DNA from: Clostridium collagenovorans DSM 3089 | GTDB taxonomy: Bacteria; Bacillota; Clostridia; Clostridiales; Clostridiaceae | Assembly: GCF_900130005.1 (NCBI RefSeq) | Contig: NZ_FQXP01000007.1 | Location: 1-64,000 of the forward strand | DNA length: 64,000 nt | Direction: 5' to 3' | In this document: in pieces, positions 25,837 through 36,193 of the stretch | Layout of the letters: each line of letters opens with the position of its first letter | Numbering within the stretch: the stretch's first letter is position 1 | Notes under the pieces: generated by a model | Told to the model about the DNA's origin: nothing | Databases searched by the model: none | The model's input: the letters and a program-made list of their open reading frames with translations, nothing else | Translations under genes and position numbers: made by a program

Positions 25837-27987
25837 ATGAAAAACATTTTTAAAATTTACAAACGGGATATAGTCAATATTAGTAAAAACTATATGGCTA
25901 TAATAATTGCACTTGGTTTGTGTATCCTTCCTTCATTATATGCTTGGTTTAATATCAAGGCATCTTGGGACCCCTATTCAAATACAAAGGGAGTTTCTGT
26001 TGCTATAGTTAACCTAGATAAGGGTACCAACTTTAATGGTGAGGATTTACACTTAGGTGATGATATTGTTGATGAGTTAAAGAAGAATGACGCCATAGGG
26101 TGGAAATTCGTAGATGAAGCTCAGGGAGAATATGGACTAATACACAATGAATACTATGCTAGAATTGTTATTCCTGAGGATTTTTCTAAGAATATAACTT
26201 CATTTATATCAAATGAACCTGTTAAACCGCAGCTTTTATACACGGTTAATGAAAAACGTAATGCCGTTGCACCTAAGATAACTAAAAGTGGTGCTTCTGC
26301 TTTAAAGGAAACTGTAAGCGAGAACTTTATAAAGATGGTTAATGGAGTAATCTTCTCTACCTTCGATGAGATAGGAGTTGAACTTCAAAATCAAAGACCT
26401 AATTTAGATAAGCTTGCAACTGCTATAATTAAACTTGATGACAACATGGACAAAATAACTTCTACCGTTAATGAATTCTATGATGGTTCTATAACCTTAA
26501 ATGAAGTTATAACTAAGTTTAATTCAGATGTTCCTTTAGTTGAGGATAGTCTTAACAGTGCAAATGATGTGCTTAATACTGCTGATAAATTCGTAGATAA
26601 TGTGAATACCTCAGTAAATCAATTAGCACCAATGGTTAAGGATTCTCTTCAATTTGCTAGTAATATTGCTCATGAAGTACAAGACACCTTAAACAATAAC
26701 TTTAATAATCTTCCTAATGGCGAAAGAGTTGTTGAGGTATTAACTAATGTTAAGTCTTATTTATCAGTGCTTCAAGGAAAAGTAGACTCTACAGCAAATT
26801 TACTTGATAAATTTAGCAAGCTAAATCCTGATCTTAAGCCTATTGCTGAGGATCTTAAAAAGTTAAGTGCTTCTATTAGCTCCTTAAATTCTTATGTGGA
26901 TACAGCTATTAATAATGTTAATACTAACGGAACTATTTCCCAGGAAGTTCTTAATAACTTAAGAACTAAAGCTAATGAAGTAACTAAATTTATTGATGAT
27001 AAGCTTGTTACCTTCGATACAGTTATTAAACCAGAATTTGATGCTGCTGTTGCTAAGGTGACATCTATATCTAATAATGCTAAAACTGTTATAGGCGATG
27101 CTCAGAAGTCTATGCCTGACATCAAAAAGCTTTTAAACCTTGGTATTAAGGGTTCTGATATAGCTGAAGAAACCTTAGGTACATTAAAGGCTAAGCTTCC
27201 AGAAATAAGACCTACATTACACAAGGTGGCTGATAAAACTAGAGAGTTACAAAGTACTGGTAAGTTAGATCAATTAATAGATTTATTAATAAATGATCCA
27301 GATGTAATTAAATCATTTATATCTACACCTGTTGAACTTACTGAAAGCAAGGTATATCCAGTTCCTAATTATGGTTCTGCAATGTCTCCTTTCTTTACAT
27401 CTTTAAGTTTATGGGTTGGTGTATTAATTCTTAGTTCTATACTTACTGTTGAAGCAGCTCCTTTTAATGATGGAACAGTTACTAAACCTTATGAAGAATT
27501 CTTAGGTAAATACTTGCTTTTCTTCACTTTAGCTGTTATCCAAAGTTTAATAGTTACAATTGGAGATAAATATTTACTGGGATGTTATATAAGTAACTTT
27601 AGCTCCTTTGTAATAAGTGGTGTTATAATCTCTATAAGCTTCAGTATGATTGTGTATACTCTTGTTTCTCTTTTCGGAAATGTTGGTAAAGCAATCGGAG
27701 TCATAATCCTAGTATTACAAATATCAGCTTCAGGTGGTACCTTCCCAATAGAAGTTACACCACCATTCTTCCAAGCAATAAATCCATTCTTACCATTTAC
27801 CTACGCAGTAGGTGCTATGAGAGAATGTGTTGCAGGAATATTTAGAGAGAATTTATTTTATGATTTAGGAATACTAGCTGCTTTATTCTTTGGGTTCTTA
27901 TTTGTAGGATTGCTTCTTAAAAAGCCATTCCACAAAATAACTCATAAGTTAAATAAAAAGTTCCACGAAAGCGGAATCAGTGAGTAA
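25837..27987 (+). CDS. YhgE/Pip-family membrane protein
   Basis: From ATG 25837, seven bases after an AAAGGGTGA-type site, the protein has 716 residues. It has one N-terminal membrane helix (MAIIIALGLCILPSLYAWFN), a long extracellular region with the family signature VAIVNLDKGTNFNGE and heptad-rich coiled-coil sequence to about residue 510, and a five-helix ABC-2-like C-terminal domain with ASGGTFPIEVTPPFFQAINPF-type sequence. YhgE/Pip proteins are named for Lactococcus phage infection protein and relate to the EsaA component of type VII secretion. No other type VII genes are near. Function here is open. Confidence 0.88.
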   Translation: MKNIFKIYKRDIVNISKNYMAIIIALGLCILPSLYAWFNIKASWDPYSNTKGVSVAIVNLDKGTNFNGEDLHLGDDIVDELKKNDAIGWKFVDEAQGEYGLIHNEYYARIVIPEDFSKNITSFISNEPVKPQLLYTVNEKRNAVAPKITKSGASALKETVSENFIKMVNGVIFSTFDEIGVELQNQRPNLDKLATAIIKLDDNMDKITSTVNEFYDGSITLNEVITKFNSDVPLVEDSLNSANDVLNTADKFVDNVNTSVNQLAPMVKDSLQFASNIAHEVQDTLNNNFNNLPNGERVVEVLTNVKSYLSVLQGKVDSTANLLDKFSKLNPDLKPIAEDLKKLSASISSLNSYVDTAINNVNTNGTISQEVLNNLRTKANEVTKFIDDKLVTFDTVIKPEFDAAVAKVTSISNNAKTVIGDAQKSMPDIKKLLNLGIKGSDIAEETLGTLKAKLPEIRPTLHKVADKTRELQSTGKLDQLIDLLINDPDVIKSFISTPVELTESKVYPVPNYGSAMSPFFTSLSLWVGVLILSSILTVEAAPFNDGTVTKPYEEFLGKYLLFFTLAVIQSLIVTIGDKYLLGCYISNFSSFVISGVIISISFSMIVYTLVSLFGNVGKAIGVIILVLQISASGGTFPIEVTPPFFQAINPFLPFTYAVGAMRECVAGIFRENLFYDLGILAALFFGFLFVGLLLKKPFHKITHKLNKKFHESGISE

Positions 27988-28146
27988 TACTTAAACTGCA
28001 AAATATAAAGTATTTAATTTAAACTGTAAGTTATGAAATATTAAATATTAGATTCAGACTATAAACAGTTAAACATTAAGTATTTAACTCAAGATATACT
28101 CTATTAAATATTAAATGTTTAGTTAAAGCTATAAGCTATTAAATAT

Positions 28147-28242
28147 AAAAAGGCTATAAATTAGGAGTAAAGAATAGGATATGTAGATTTGTAACACCAA
28201 ATCCACATATCCTATATAAACACTTAATTTTATAGCCTTTTT
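28147..28242. terminator. Bidirectional nested hairpin terminator
   Basis: Outer arms AAAAAGGCTATAAA (28147-28160) and TTTATAGCCTTTTT (28229-28242) pair, and inner arms 28175-28190 and 28199-28214 pair with one G-U. A-rich and T-rich flanks suit termination on both strands between the convergent YhgE and EAL genes. Confidence 0.7.
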
Positions 28243-28350
28243 ACTATATATTACTTATAGGTTCTTCTATCTTACTTATTACTTCTATGTTAGAGCATCT
28301 TTCATATTCTCTATTGATTCTTACTTATACACTTTTATTTTCTCTATCTT

Positions 28351-28399
28351 ACTTATTACTTATTACTTATTACTTATTACTTATTACTTATTACTTATC
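28351..28399. repeat. Heptanucleotide tandem repeat, ACTTATT x 7
   Basis: Six perfect copies and a seventh with one change run uninterrupted from 28351. It is about 100 bases downstream of the stop of the EAL-domain gene, so copy number change would not alter a protein. Confidence 0.95.
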
Positions 28400-28497
28400 T
28401 ATTAGTACTATCTACTATATGCCATAATTTATTCTTACTCATACTCTTTTTATCTTTTTTTGATTATTTATTAGTATTCTTTTGCCTTTTACTTATC

Positions 28498-30813
28498 TTA
28501 TTTAAAGTTAAGCTTTTCAAATTCTTCTGTTGGCATAGGTCTTGCAAAGTAATACCCTTGAGCCATATGACAATTTATATCCTTTAAGAAATCAACTTGA
28601 CCCTCTGTTTCAACACCCTCTGCAACTACCTTCATATTTAGCTGTTTAGCCATTTCTACTATGCTAGTTACAACTATTTTATCCCTTTCCGTTGCATAAG
28701 ATTTATTAAAGAAATCTCTATCTAACTTTAAGATATCCATTGTTACATCCTTTAATAGATTCAATGAAGAGTATCCCGAACCAAAGTCATCCATAGAAAT
28801 AACAAAACCTATTTTCTTTAATTTATCTATAATATCATTGAAGATAGCTATGTTATCAAAAACGGCACTCTCCGTTATTTCTAATTCTATTAACCTAGCT
28901 GGCACATCATATTTCTTTATAATTTCTTCAAAGTTATCAATAAAATTAATATTATGAAGATGCAACCTAGACATATTTATAGATACCATAATAGGCTCTA
29001 TGCCTCTATCTATCCATGACTTAATTATCTTACATACCTCTTCTAAAACATATTTATCCAGCTCTATTATGAAGCCATTTTTCTCGAAAATAGGTATGAA
29101 ATCATTCGGTGGAACTAATCCTTTCTCAGGCGTAATCCATCTTATAAGAGCCTCTACACCTACAACCTTTCCACTTTGAAGATCATATTGTGGTTGGAAG
29201 TACGGTATAAACTCTTTATTCTTTAATGCTAAATGCATGGTGTTTTCTATTTCTCTTTCATTTAGGATTCTTTTCCTTATTTCATCATTAAAGAAACAAT
29301 AGTAGCCATTACCATTATCCTTTAAGGTTTTAGCTGCAACATTAGCTCTATCAATCATTCGGTTAATTTCCATGGTAGTATCAACTATTTTATATATACC
29401 ATAGTTAAGAGTAACCTTGTAACCATAAACAACTAAATCTTCAAAATTATCTACATCTCTATTTAATAACTCAATGAAATCCAGTATGTCCTGTTCTTCC
29501 TTATATTTCATTAAAACAAGGAATACATCTCCATTGACTCTACCAAAGATTTCATCACAGTCTAATTTACTATCTATAACATTTGATATATGAACTAGTA
29601 CTTTATTTCCCTCATCATAACCAAAAACATCATTTATATATTTAAACTTATCAATATCTAATTGTATAATTGCGTATTTATCATCTTTATTTTTTCTTAG
29701 AAGCTTTAGTGTTTCTATTTTAAACTTATTAAGATTTCCAAAACCCGTAACCTTATCTTTAAAAGCTAAATATTCTATGGTCTTCTTATTCTTGTTTCTA
29801 AGTCTAATTATATATCCAAAGAATATTCCACCTATAATCATTATAAATGAACATAATGCAATGGTTAATTTTATAACTGAACTAGCTTTACTAAAAGCTA
29901 CATTAGCTGGTACAACTGATATACTATACCACCCTTTCATATTATTTAAGGGTACATATCCCATAAACTTTTCATTTCCATCAATAGATTTTACTCTCTT
30001 AACCCCAGACTTTCCATAAAAGAAGTCCTCCCTAAGTACATTTAAAGTTTCACTTTCATGATACTGAATTACATCAAATATATTTTTATTAGTTTCGCTA
30101 ACTATCTCTTCACTTCTATTATTCAGTATAATTTCGCCATCATTTCTTAAAACGTACACATATCCCTTTCCCTCAAAAAATGGTACATCTAGCTTTTTTT
30201 CCAAAGTATCAAGATGACTAGTTGCAGTAAGCACAGCCTTTACTTCCCCACTTATATATATAGGTACCGCATAAACAATAATCTTCTTATTATCTATTGT
30301 TGAATACATAACATCTGATATGCTACTTTTCCCTGCACTTGCATCCTTAAACATATTTTTATAACCTTCATAATCAATAACCATTCCATCACTCATATAC
30401 GCCCTGTTATTCGGCAAAACAATGGACATTCTAGCAAAGGCATGTTTATCAGCTTCATTTTTCATAATGTTTAAAAGCTTATCACTATCTAATTTCTCCT
30501 CTTCAGCAATAGTGTTAGAAATAGCCTCCAAAACTTTAACATTACTATTTATTTCACTATCTAAAATGACAGCATTTTGATTAGAAACCTCTAAAAGATG
30601 AGATTGTGTTTCCTCATTTAACATATCCTTTATCATTGTGGTGTAAACAACACATGCTATTATCATCAGTACACTTACTGCCACTGCTAAAATAACGGAA
30701 TATTTATTAAAATCTTTACTACTCACTGAATCTCGTTCCTTTTTATCAGCATCCCGCTCTTTAATTTCTTTTAAACTCAAGTTGCTTACCATTTTGCTTA
30801 TTCTCTTTCCCAT
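28498..30813 (-). CDS. Membrane sensor with degenerate GGDEF and intact EAL domain
   Basis: The 771-residue protein has a membrane helix near residues 39-62, an extracellular Cache-like sensor to about 310, a second helix near 313-335, then GGDEF and EAL domains. The GGDEF active loop reads RVNGDVF, so the diguanylate cyclase site is degenerate. The EAL domain keeps EALIRW, NMSRLHL, ELEITES, DDFGSGYSS and KLDRDF, all needed for c-di-GMP hydrolysis. It therefore probably acts as a c-di-GMP phosphodiesterase controlled by an external ligand, with the GGDEF part perhaps binding GTP. AGGGGGAG precedes the ATG. Family firm, ligand unknown. Confidence 0.9.
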   Translation of the reverse strand: MGKRISKMVSNLSLKEIKERDADKKERDSVSSKDFNKYSVILAVAVSVLMIIACVVYTTMIKDMLNEETQSHLLEVSNQNAVILDSEINSNVKVLEAISNTIAEEEKLDSDKLLNIMKNEADKHAFARMSIVLPNNRAYMSDGMVIDYEGYKNMFKDASAGKSSISDVMYSTIDNKKIIVYAVPIYISGEVKAVLTATSHLDTLEKKLDVPFFEGKGYVYVLRNDGEIILNNRSEEIVSETNKNIFDVIQYHESETLNVLREDFFYGKSGVKRVKSIDGNEKFMGYVPLNNMKGWYSISVVPANVAFSKASSVIKLTIALCSFIMIIGGIFFGYIIRLRNKNKKTIEYLAFKDKVTGFGNLNKFKIETLKLLRKNKDDKYAIIQLDIDKFKYINDVFGYDEGNKVLVHISNVIDSKLDCDEIFGRVNGDVFLVLMKYKEEQDILDFIELLNRDVDNFEDLVVYGYKVTLNYGIYKIVDTTMEINRMIDRANVAAKTLKDNGNGYYCFFNDEIRKRILNEREIENTMHLALKNKEFIPYFQPQYDLQSGKVVGVEALIRWITPEKGLVPPNDFIPIFEKNGFIIELDKYVLEEVCKIIKSWIDRGIEPIMVSINMSRLHLHNINFIDNFEEIIKKYDVPARLIELEITESAVFDNIAIFNDIIDKLKKIGFVISMDDFGSGYSSLNLLKDVTMDILKLDRDFFNKSYATERDKIVVTSIVEMAKQLNMKVVAEGVETEGQVDFLKDINCHMAQGYYFARPMPTEEFEKLNFK

Positions 30814-32005
30814 TTATAAGCTCCCCCTATGGTTTTGTAAACTTATCTCTGTTAGTTATATAACCTTATACTTTTATACTGTAATAACTGCTCAATTTTC
30901 ACCTTTAATACATGTTTTAATAACCTTATTTTACAAAAGTAAGACCACCAAATTTAGCTTTCTCAGTTTACACTTCTAAAGTCAAATTTCAGTTTAAATT
31001 ATAAATTAACCCCTAATATTAAAACCTATATACATAAGTAAACTTAACAGTTGTAATAATCCTAAATAAGCGATGCTTAAAACAAGCAACAGGAACTACT
31101 CTTAACTTGTTCCTCTACTGTCTTTGTGATTTTTTATACAACTTCAACGATAATTTTTTCACAACTTTCTGAATTGATTTTTTTTATTCACTTGATATAT
31201 TACCACATTGCATAATGCGTGACAATATCCCCCTTTTATTTACAACTCTTTTTGTTTTCAGTCATATTTTTGTTTTTTTTTGTATTTTTGAATATTTTTT
31301 GATTAAATTAAATTAAATTTAAAAATTAATTTTCTTCAAAATTGTTTTAATATGTTTAATGACATGTTTTACTCTAAATTCTCTTTGCTTATCTTGTATT
31401 TTTTAATTTTATTAATATCTCTTTAAATAACTGTTTAATTTTAAAAATATTTTTTATTTAAAAATATTTTTTCTACTACTTTAGTCGTATATACTACTAC
31501 TTAAGTGTATAATTTTTACCTACTCTATTTCTTGCATATGCAATTCATATGCAATTTATACCTTCATTTATATTTATTCACCTTTTGTTTTATGAAAAAT
31601 CTATCTGCATTAATATAACCTCTTATTTAATATTCTACCTTACTATTAATCTTTGTATTACTCCTAAAAAGATTTATATCCCAATATAATAAAGAACCTT
31701 CATTCTTTTTAGATATAAGATTCATTATATATTAAATTCAATTATTAATATAAATATAGAATATTAATTAGGACTTATATATCTTAATTTTTCTTATGTA
31801 TAAAAGCGAATTAATGTACTTTTGGTTAAGTTTTGTTAAGCTTTATGCTTAGTTTCTCATATTTTCCTTTTATTTTTCATAAGTATTATTATAGTGCTTT
31901 TATTTTTTATGTTTCGTATTCTATAAAATACCTGATATATATTAAAACTACTTTGTAATTCATTTATTCAATTACTTGTTATCTACCTTAAAGGGAGGCC
32001 GTAGG
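30814..32005. other. Long gene-free AT-rich region
   Basis: About 1.2 kb without a plausible gene, made mostly of poly-A/T runs. Promoters for the divergent EAL-domain and YcxB-like genes should lie here. Apart from a short imperfect inverted repeat AGGAAC...GTTCCT near 31090-31115, no structure stood out. Confidence 0.55.
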
Positions 32006-32533
32006 ATGAAGGATACCACTATTTTAACGATGAACGTTAAGCTATGTAAAGATGATTTTGAAGCTTTTCTAAAATATACCTCTAGGAAATCAAAATTCAT
32101 ATGGCTTGGTGCTTTTACCATTTTTATTACTCTTATATGTATCAAACTCTTTAAACATAATAAGAATGATTCTTTAATCTTCTTAAGCATTATTTCTATG
32201 TTTATTGTGCTTGTACTTTGGTTTTTTCTTTTATTATTAATGGAAAAGAAAATGATACGTAAGCAATTAGCTACCTTTGATGGCAATTTAGCTCTTCAAG
32301 AAAATCAATCATATACCATAAACAATAAGGGTATAAATATAAAAACAGCTAATTCAACTCTTCATTTAAATTGGGAGTTTATATCCTATATTAAAGAGTA
32401 TGGAGAAGGTTTTGTAATACACCTTCACAGAGATAGATTTTTTATTATTCCTAAAAAAAGCTTTAAAAACTTTAAGGACCTTGAAAACTTTAAAAGACTT
32501 TATAAAACTAAATGTAAAAAACAAAAAATTTAA
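32006..32533 (+). CDS. YcxB-like membrane protein
   Basis: With ATG 32006, eight bases after GGGAGG, the protein has 175 residues. It has two adjacent membrane helices near residues 30-48 and 56-80, and a C-terminal region resembling the YcxB-like domain: LHLNWEFISYIKEYGEGFVI and HRDRFFIIPKKSFKN. The family is of unknown function. Broken relatives occur at 44640-45445. It is monocistronic and convergent with the DegV gene. Confidence 0.75.
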   Translation: MKDTTILTMNVKLCKDDFEAFLKYTSRKSKFIWLGAFTIFITLICIKLFKHNKNDSLIFLSIISMFIVLVLWFFLLLLMEKKMIRKQLATFDGNLALQENQSYTINNKGINIKTANSTLHLNWEFISYIKEYGEGFVIHLHRDRFFIIPKKSFKNFKDLENFKRLYKTKCKKQKI

Positions 32534-32587
32534 TTTAGGTAAATACTCATAAATTGCGCACAAGCAGCAATATGCTTTTAATATAAA

Positions 32588-32667
32588 TCCCCCTAAGCTA
32601 CAATGATTCAAAGGTAATTATTATAGGTAATCTCACAATAATCTCTTTAACTGTAACCTTAGGGGGA
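32588..32667. other. Long-range inverted repeat between convergent genes
   Basis: TCCCCCTAAG at 32588-32597 and its exact complement at 32658-32667 enclose 60 bases. The GC-rich arms are unusual in this AT-rich DNA. No T tract adjoins either arm, so it could be a structured 3' end rather than an intrinsic terminator. Confidence 0.5.
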
Positions 32668-32684
32668 ACCTTTAGCAGCGCTTA

Positions 32685-33542
32685 TTATCTTAATGGTTCT
32701 TCTGTGTAATAAACTATTCCTATAGCTCCTGGTCCAACGTGTAAACCTATTACCGGGCCTATATCTACTATTTCAGGAGTTACATTTAATTTCTCTTTTA
32801 TCTTATTTGCAAGTTCTGTAGCTTCATCATGACAATTTATATGATGTACAATTACTTCTCCTAATCCGTGCTTTTCTATATCTTGATACATCTTATCAAG
32901 CATTGCTGCTACAGCTTTGCTCTTAGTTCTAATTTTTGTTATTACAGTTGTTACACCATTTTCAACTGTTAGTATTGGAATTATTCTTAAGAAGCTTCCT
33001 ATTAAGGCACTAGCCCCTCCAATTCTTCCACCCTTTTTAAGGTATTCTAAATTATCTGGTATGAATAAAAATCTACTTCTAGCTATGATTTTTTCTGCTT
33101 CTACTTTAACCTCTTCTAAGGACTTACCTTCCTTAGCTACTCTTGCTGCTACGATTGCTGCAAAACCTAGTTGCATACTGTTACTTCTTGAATCTAAGAT
33201 CTCTATTTGTGCATCTGGAGTTTCCTCTAATATCATATTTTTTACTAAGTGAGCTGTAGAATATGTTCCGCTCATTTCAGAAGATATTAATACACATAAA
33301 ATGCTATCTCCATTTTTTATAATGCTATTCATCTCATTGAACACTTCATCAACTGAAGGCTGTGAAGATACTGGTATTCCATACTCATTCATCTTCTTAT
33401 AAAAATCTTCATTATTTATCTCTGACTCTTTAAAACTCTCATTTGGAAAGGTCACACTTAAGCATAATCTTCTTATATCCAATTCTTCTCTTACTTTATC
33501 TTTTATATAACTTGTACTATCTGTTAAAATCTTTACAGCCAT
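32685..33542 (-). CDS. DegV-family fatty-acid-binding protein
   Basis: Started at ATG 33542, nine bases after GAGAGGTAG, the protein has 285 residues; an in-frame ATG five codons earlier abuts its own ribosome site. It begins VKILTDSTSYI and has VSSQPSVDEV near residue 55, SSEMSGTYSTA near 85, the LEYLKKGGRIG signature near 155 and GPVIGLHVGPGAIG near 260. DegV/FakB proteins bind a fatty acid in the cytoplasm and present it to the FakA kinase for incorporation into phospholipid. No fakA is nearby. Confidence 0.92.
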   Translation of the reverse strand: MAVKILTDSTSYIKDKVREELDIRRLCLSVTFPNESFKESEINNEDFYKKMNEYGIPVSSQPSVDEVFNEMNSIIKNGDSILCVLISSEMSGTYSTAHLVKNMILEETPDAQIEILDSRSNSMQLGFAAIVAARVAKEGKSLEEVKVEAEKIIARSRFLFIPDNLEYLKKGGRIGGASALIGSFLRIIPILTVENGVTTVITKIRTKSKAVAAMLDKMYQDIEKHGLGEVIVHHINCHDEATELANKIKEKLNVTPEIVDIGPVIGLHVGPGAIGIVYYTEEPLR

Positions 33543-33746
33543 ACTGCTACCTCTCATTCCTTATTTTTCTTACTTTAAAACCTTACTTAAAAACACTCTT
33601 GAAATTTTACATATGAACTCTTTGCCATCTGTGAATTAATTTTCACTTGTAAAGGATGGCTAACTTCACATATTAAAGTCTAAAATTTCCATACCTAAAA
33701 TTATGTATTATTATAATCATATCAAAGTCTAAAATATTTTTAAACT

Positions 33747-34718
33747 TTAATTATAATATTTATTGTTAGCTTTTTGTGAAAAATCATATTTCACCCTTAA
33801 AAAACTCTCTAAATCATTAAGATATTGAAAAAGTATTGCCCTATTTTCAAATTCCTCTCTTGTCTTTGGTAACTCCATAACCTTAAATTGTTCTCTTATT
33901 ATCTTAAGTTCATCAATTAATCCTTCAGCAGTATTCTCTGTAAATAAATTATCAGATACCTTTTTTGAAAAGTTAGCTAATATATTTCCATGTTCATAAA
34001 TCATAAATAAACCTATTATGTAGGTTCTCATTCTCTTTATAATTTGGAACTGTGTTCGTCTCATCTCCATATAAGCAACATAGTAAATACCATTTTCGCA
34101 AAACTTATTCTCAATATTCTCATAGGATAACTTAGTTGCTTCACTTATTTTAGCTTTTAATTCTCCAAAGTGCTTGGAGTGTAAATACTTTTCATCATGA
34201 CTCTCTATAAAACTAGCCATGTTATTAAGTATTATCTTCATATCCTCTTCTATAATGGATATGCTTTCTTTAAGCTCCTTTTCCTTGCTTGGTATATAGA
34301 TGTTCATTAACAAGGCTATTCCTACACCTATAACCACAAGTAAGCATTCATTTATAAATAATGGCCATGTAACTTCACCCTTAACAAGTAAATGCGTAAC
34401 TAATACTGCCCCAGATGCTATACCTGCATCTACCTTCATCTCTACTGATAGTGGGATAAAAATTATAAGAAATAATCCAAAAACTAAGGAATTAAAACCT
34501 AATATATTAAATAGTAAAGTAGCTAATAAAAGAGCTACCACTGCACTTGTTACTCTTTGATAAGAGATATCCATGGACTTCTTTCTAGTACTTTGAAGAG
34601 TAAGTAATACTATTATTCCTGAAGCTGCTGAATACTCTAAGCCAAGTAACTGAGAAATCCAAATTGCTATAAAAGCACCTATACCCGTTTTTATTGTTCT
34701 AGAACCTATTAGACCCAT
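33747..34718 (-). CDS. Aromatic-acid exporter-like (ArAE_1/DUF939) membrane protein
   Basis: The 323-residue protein has six hydrophobic helices in the first 150 residues, starting RTIKTGIGAFIAIWISQLLG and including a TLQSTRKKS loop. A mostly helical cytoplasmic domain of about 170 residues follows. This is the ArAE_1 plus C-terminal domain layout of the FUSC-like superfamily, proposed exporters of aromatic acids. Substrate and role are unknown here. AGGGGGGAG precedes the ATG. Single gene. Confidence 0.83.
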   Translation of the reverse strand: MGLIGSRTIKTGIGAFIAIWISQLLGLEYSAASGIIVLLTLQSTRKKSMDISYQRVTSAVVALLLATLLFNILGFNSLVFGLFLIIFIPLSVEMKVDAGIASGAVLVTHLLVKGEVTWPLFINECLLVVIGVGIALLMNIYIPSKEKELKESISIIEEDMKIILNNMASFIESHDEKYLHSKHFGELKAKISEATKLSYENIENKFCENGIYYVAYMEMRRTQFQIIKRMRTYIIGLFMIYEHGNILANFSKKVSDNLFTENTAEGLIDELKIIREQFKVMELPKTREEFENRAILFQYLNDLESFLRVKYDFSQKANNKYYN

Positions 34719-35012
34719 AAGGCTCCCCCCTAAGTTTTTATAAATAATTCTATATACCTTTCAATATTAAAACTTCACTATGAATAGCTTAGTTAAATTC
34801 AATTATTTTACTATGCTATTGTAAAGCTAAGTGAGGTTTATTTAATACACTATATAGTTTTAAATTTAATCTTTCAATGATTTTTAAACAATCCTTATAT
34901 TTTCAATTTTTTTATCGCTGTGGAAAATATGCTTTTTAGATACTTTCCACAGCTATATTTATATTATATCCACATTGTTGATAGTTTTAACATCTTCCTG
35001 TGAAAAACTTTT

Positions 35013-36002
35013 TTATACTATGACTTTGAACTGAAAACCCTGGTCCTTAAAATAATCTATTATCTCTGGTAACGCCTTTACTGTCTCCTCTTTTCCATAG
35101 GTATCATGCATAAGAACTATTACCTTACTTTTATCCTCAGCTGTCTTTTTAACCTCTTGAACTAGCTGGTTTCTGCTTTTGTTTGTTCCATCAGCATCAC
35201 CACTTAAAGCATTCCACTCTATGCTATAAATACTGTTGTTTTTAAGATACCCTTTGAATTCATCTAAGCCATAGTATTTAGCTCTTTCTTTTGAGGCGAA
35301 TCCCCCTGGCATTCTCATTATTCTGCAATTAAAATCATCACCTAAAACTTTTTTAAAAGTCTCATCATTTTTCTTTAACTGCTTCTTACAGTACTCTCCA
35401 TTTAGATTTTTACCAGTGTTTATTTTGACTATGTCATGTATGTAAAAGTGATTTCCTATAGCGTGGCCTTCCTCATGAACCCTTTGCACTAAATCCTCAG
35501 TGGATTGACTAAGTTCTATCATCTCTCCACATTGAAAGAAAGTAGCCTTTACATCCTTCTCCTTAAGTATATCTAAAACCTTTGGAGTTATGGTTCTAGA
35601 TGGCCCATCATCAAAGGTTAAGAATACTTGCTTTTCACCATCTGCTTCCTCTTCACCAGATAACCACTTCTCAACTATTTCTGCATCCACTGCATAGGAT
35701 TCGTCTATAATCCCTAAAGCCTCTCTAAAACTAGTCTTCTTATTTTCACCTAAATTATCTTTACCTTGATCTCCTGAACTATTTTCACATTGATTTCCCT
35801 CATGATTTCCACACTGATCTCCTTCACTCTTTTCCTTATCCTCCAGTTTTTCATCTACCGAATCTAAACAGACTACTGAATATTCACTTCTGTTTGCAAA
35901 GGTATTTATGTAATCAGCATCCCCATTAATCATGGCATTGCCTGAAAGAGTTGTCATTAAAATTAATCCTTGGCTTATTAAAAACCTTAAACCTATATGC
36001 AT
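35013..36002 (-). CDS. Exported polysaccharide deacetylase (NodB domain)
   Basis: The 329-residue protein has an N-terminal signal or anchor helix, an acidic Glu/Asp/Gly/Asn-rich linker to about residue 120, and a carbohydrate-esterase 4 domain. Motif 1 is FLTFDDGPSR with the catalytic and metal Asp pair. Motif 2 is GNHFYIHD, which keeps both histidines but lacks the usual Ser/Thr and Pro. Motif 3 is RMPGG, and the last motif is LMHDT. It probably removes N-acetyl groups from peptidoglycan or another wall glycan outside the cell. A second deacetylase lies 2.5 kb away on the other strand. Confidence 0.9.
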   Translation of the reverse strand: MHIGLRFLISQGLILMTTLSGNAMINGDADYINTFANRSEYSVVCLDSVDEKLEDKEKSEGDQCGNHEGNQCENSSGDQGKDNLGENKKTSFREALGIIDESYAVDAEIVEKWLSGEEEADGEKQVFLTFDDGPSRTITPKVLDILKEKDVKATFFQCGEMIELSQSTEDLVQRVHEEGHAIGNHFYIHDIVKINTGKNLNGEYCKKQLKKNDETFKKVLGDDFNCRIMRMPGGFASKERAKYYGLDEFKGYLKNNSIYSIEWNALSGDADGTNKSRNQLVQEVKKTAEDKSKVIVLMHDTYGKEETVKALPEIIDYFKDQGFQFKVIV

Positions 36003-36193
36003 TTCCTCATCTCCTAAAACTTATTATTCTCGTCCCACTTAGTTTGAGTGAAAACTCTTAATTAATACACTCTATATTAAGTTATATGCATGAAATTTTA
36101 TCCAAGGGCTATATTTTTCGAAAAAAAAATAAAAGATTTGTATTTTATCACTTATCTTTGGGTGCCACTATATTAACTATTATTTAAAATCCT

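Larger units (their letters stand above)
27988..28497. other. Intergenic region with terminator and heptanucleotide repeat
   Basis: Between convergent genes lie a two-storey hairpin (28147-28242), degenerate ATTAAATATTAAA-type repeats at about 28010-28145, and a heptanucleotide tandem repeat at 28351-28399. No gene was found. Confidence 0.65.

Noticed and set aside
28351..28399. Possible phase-variation repeat
   Set aside because: It lies outside coding regions and downstream of both flanking genes, so copy number should not change expression.
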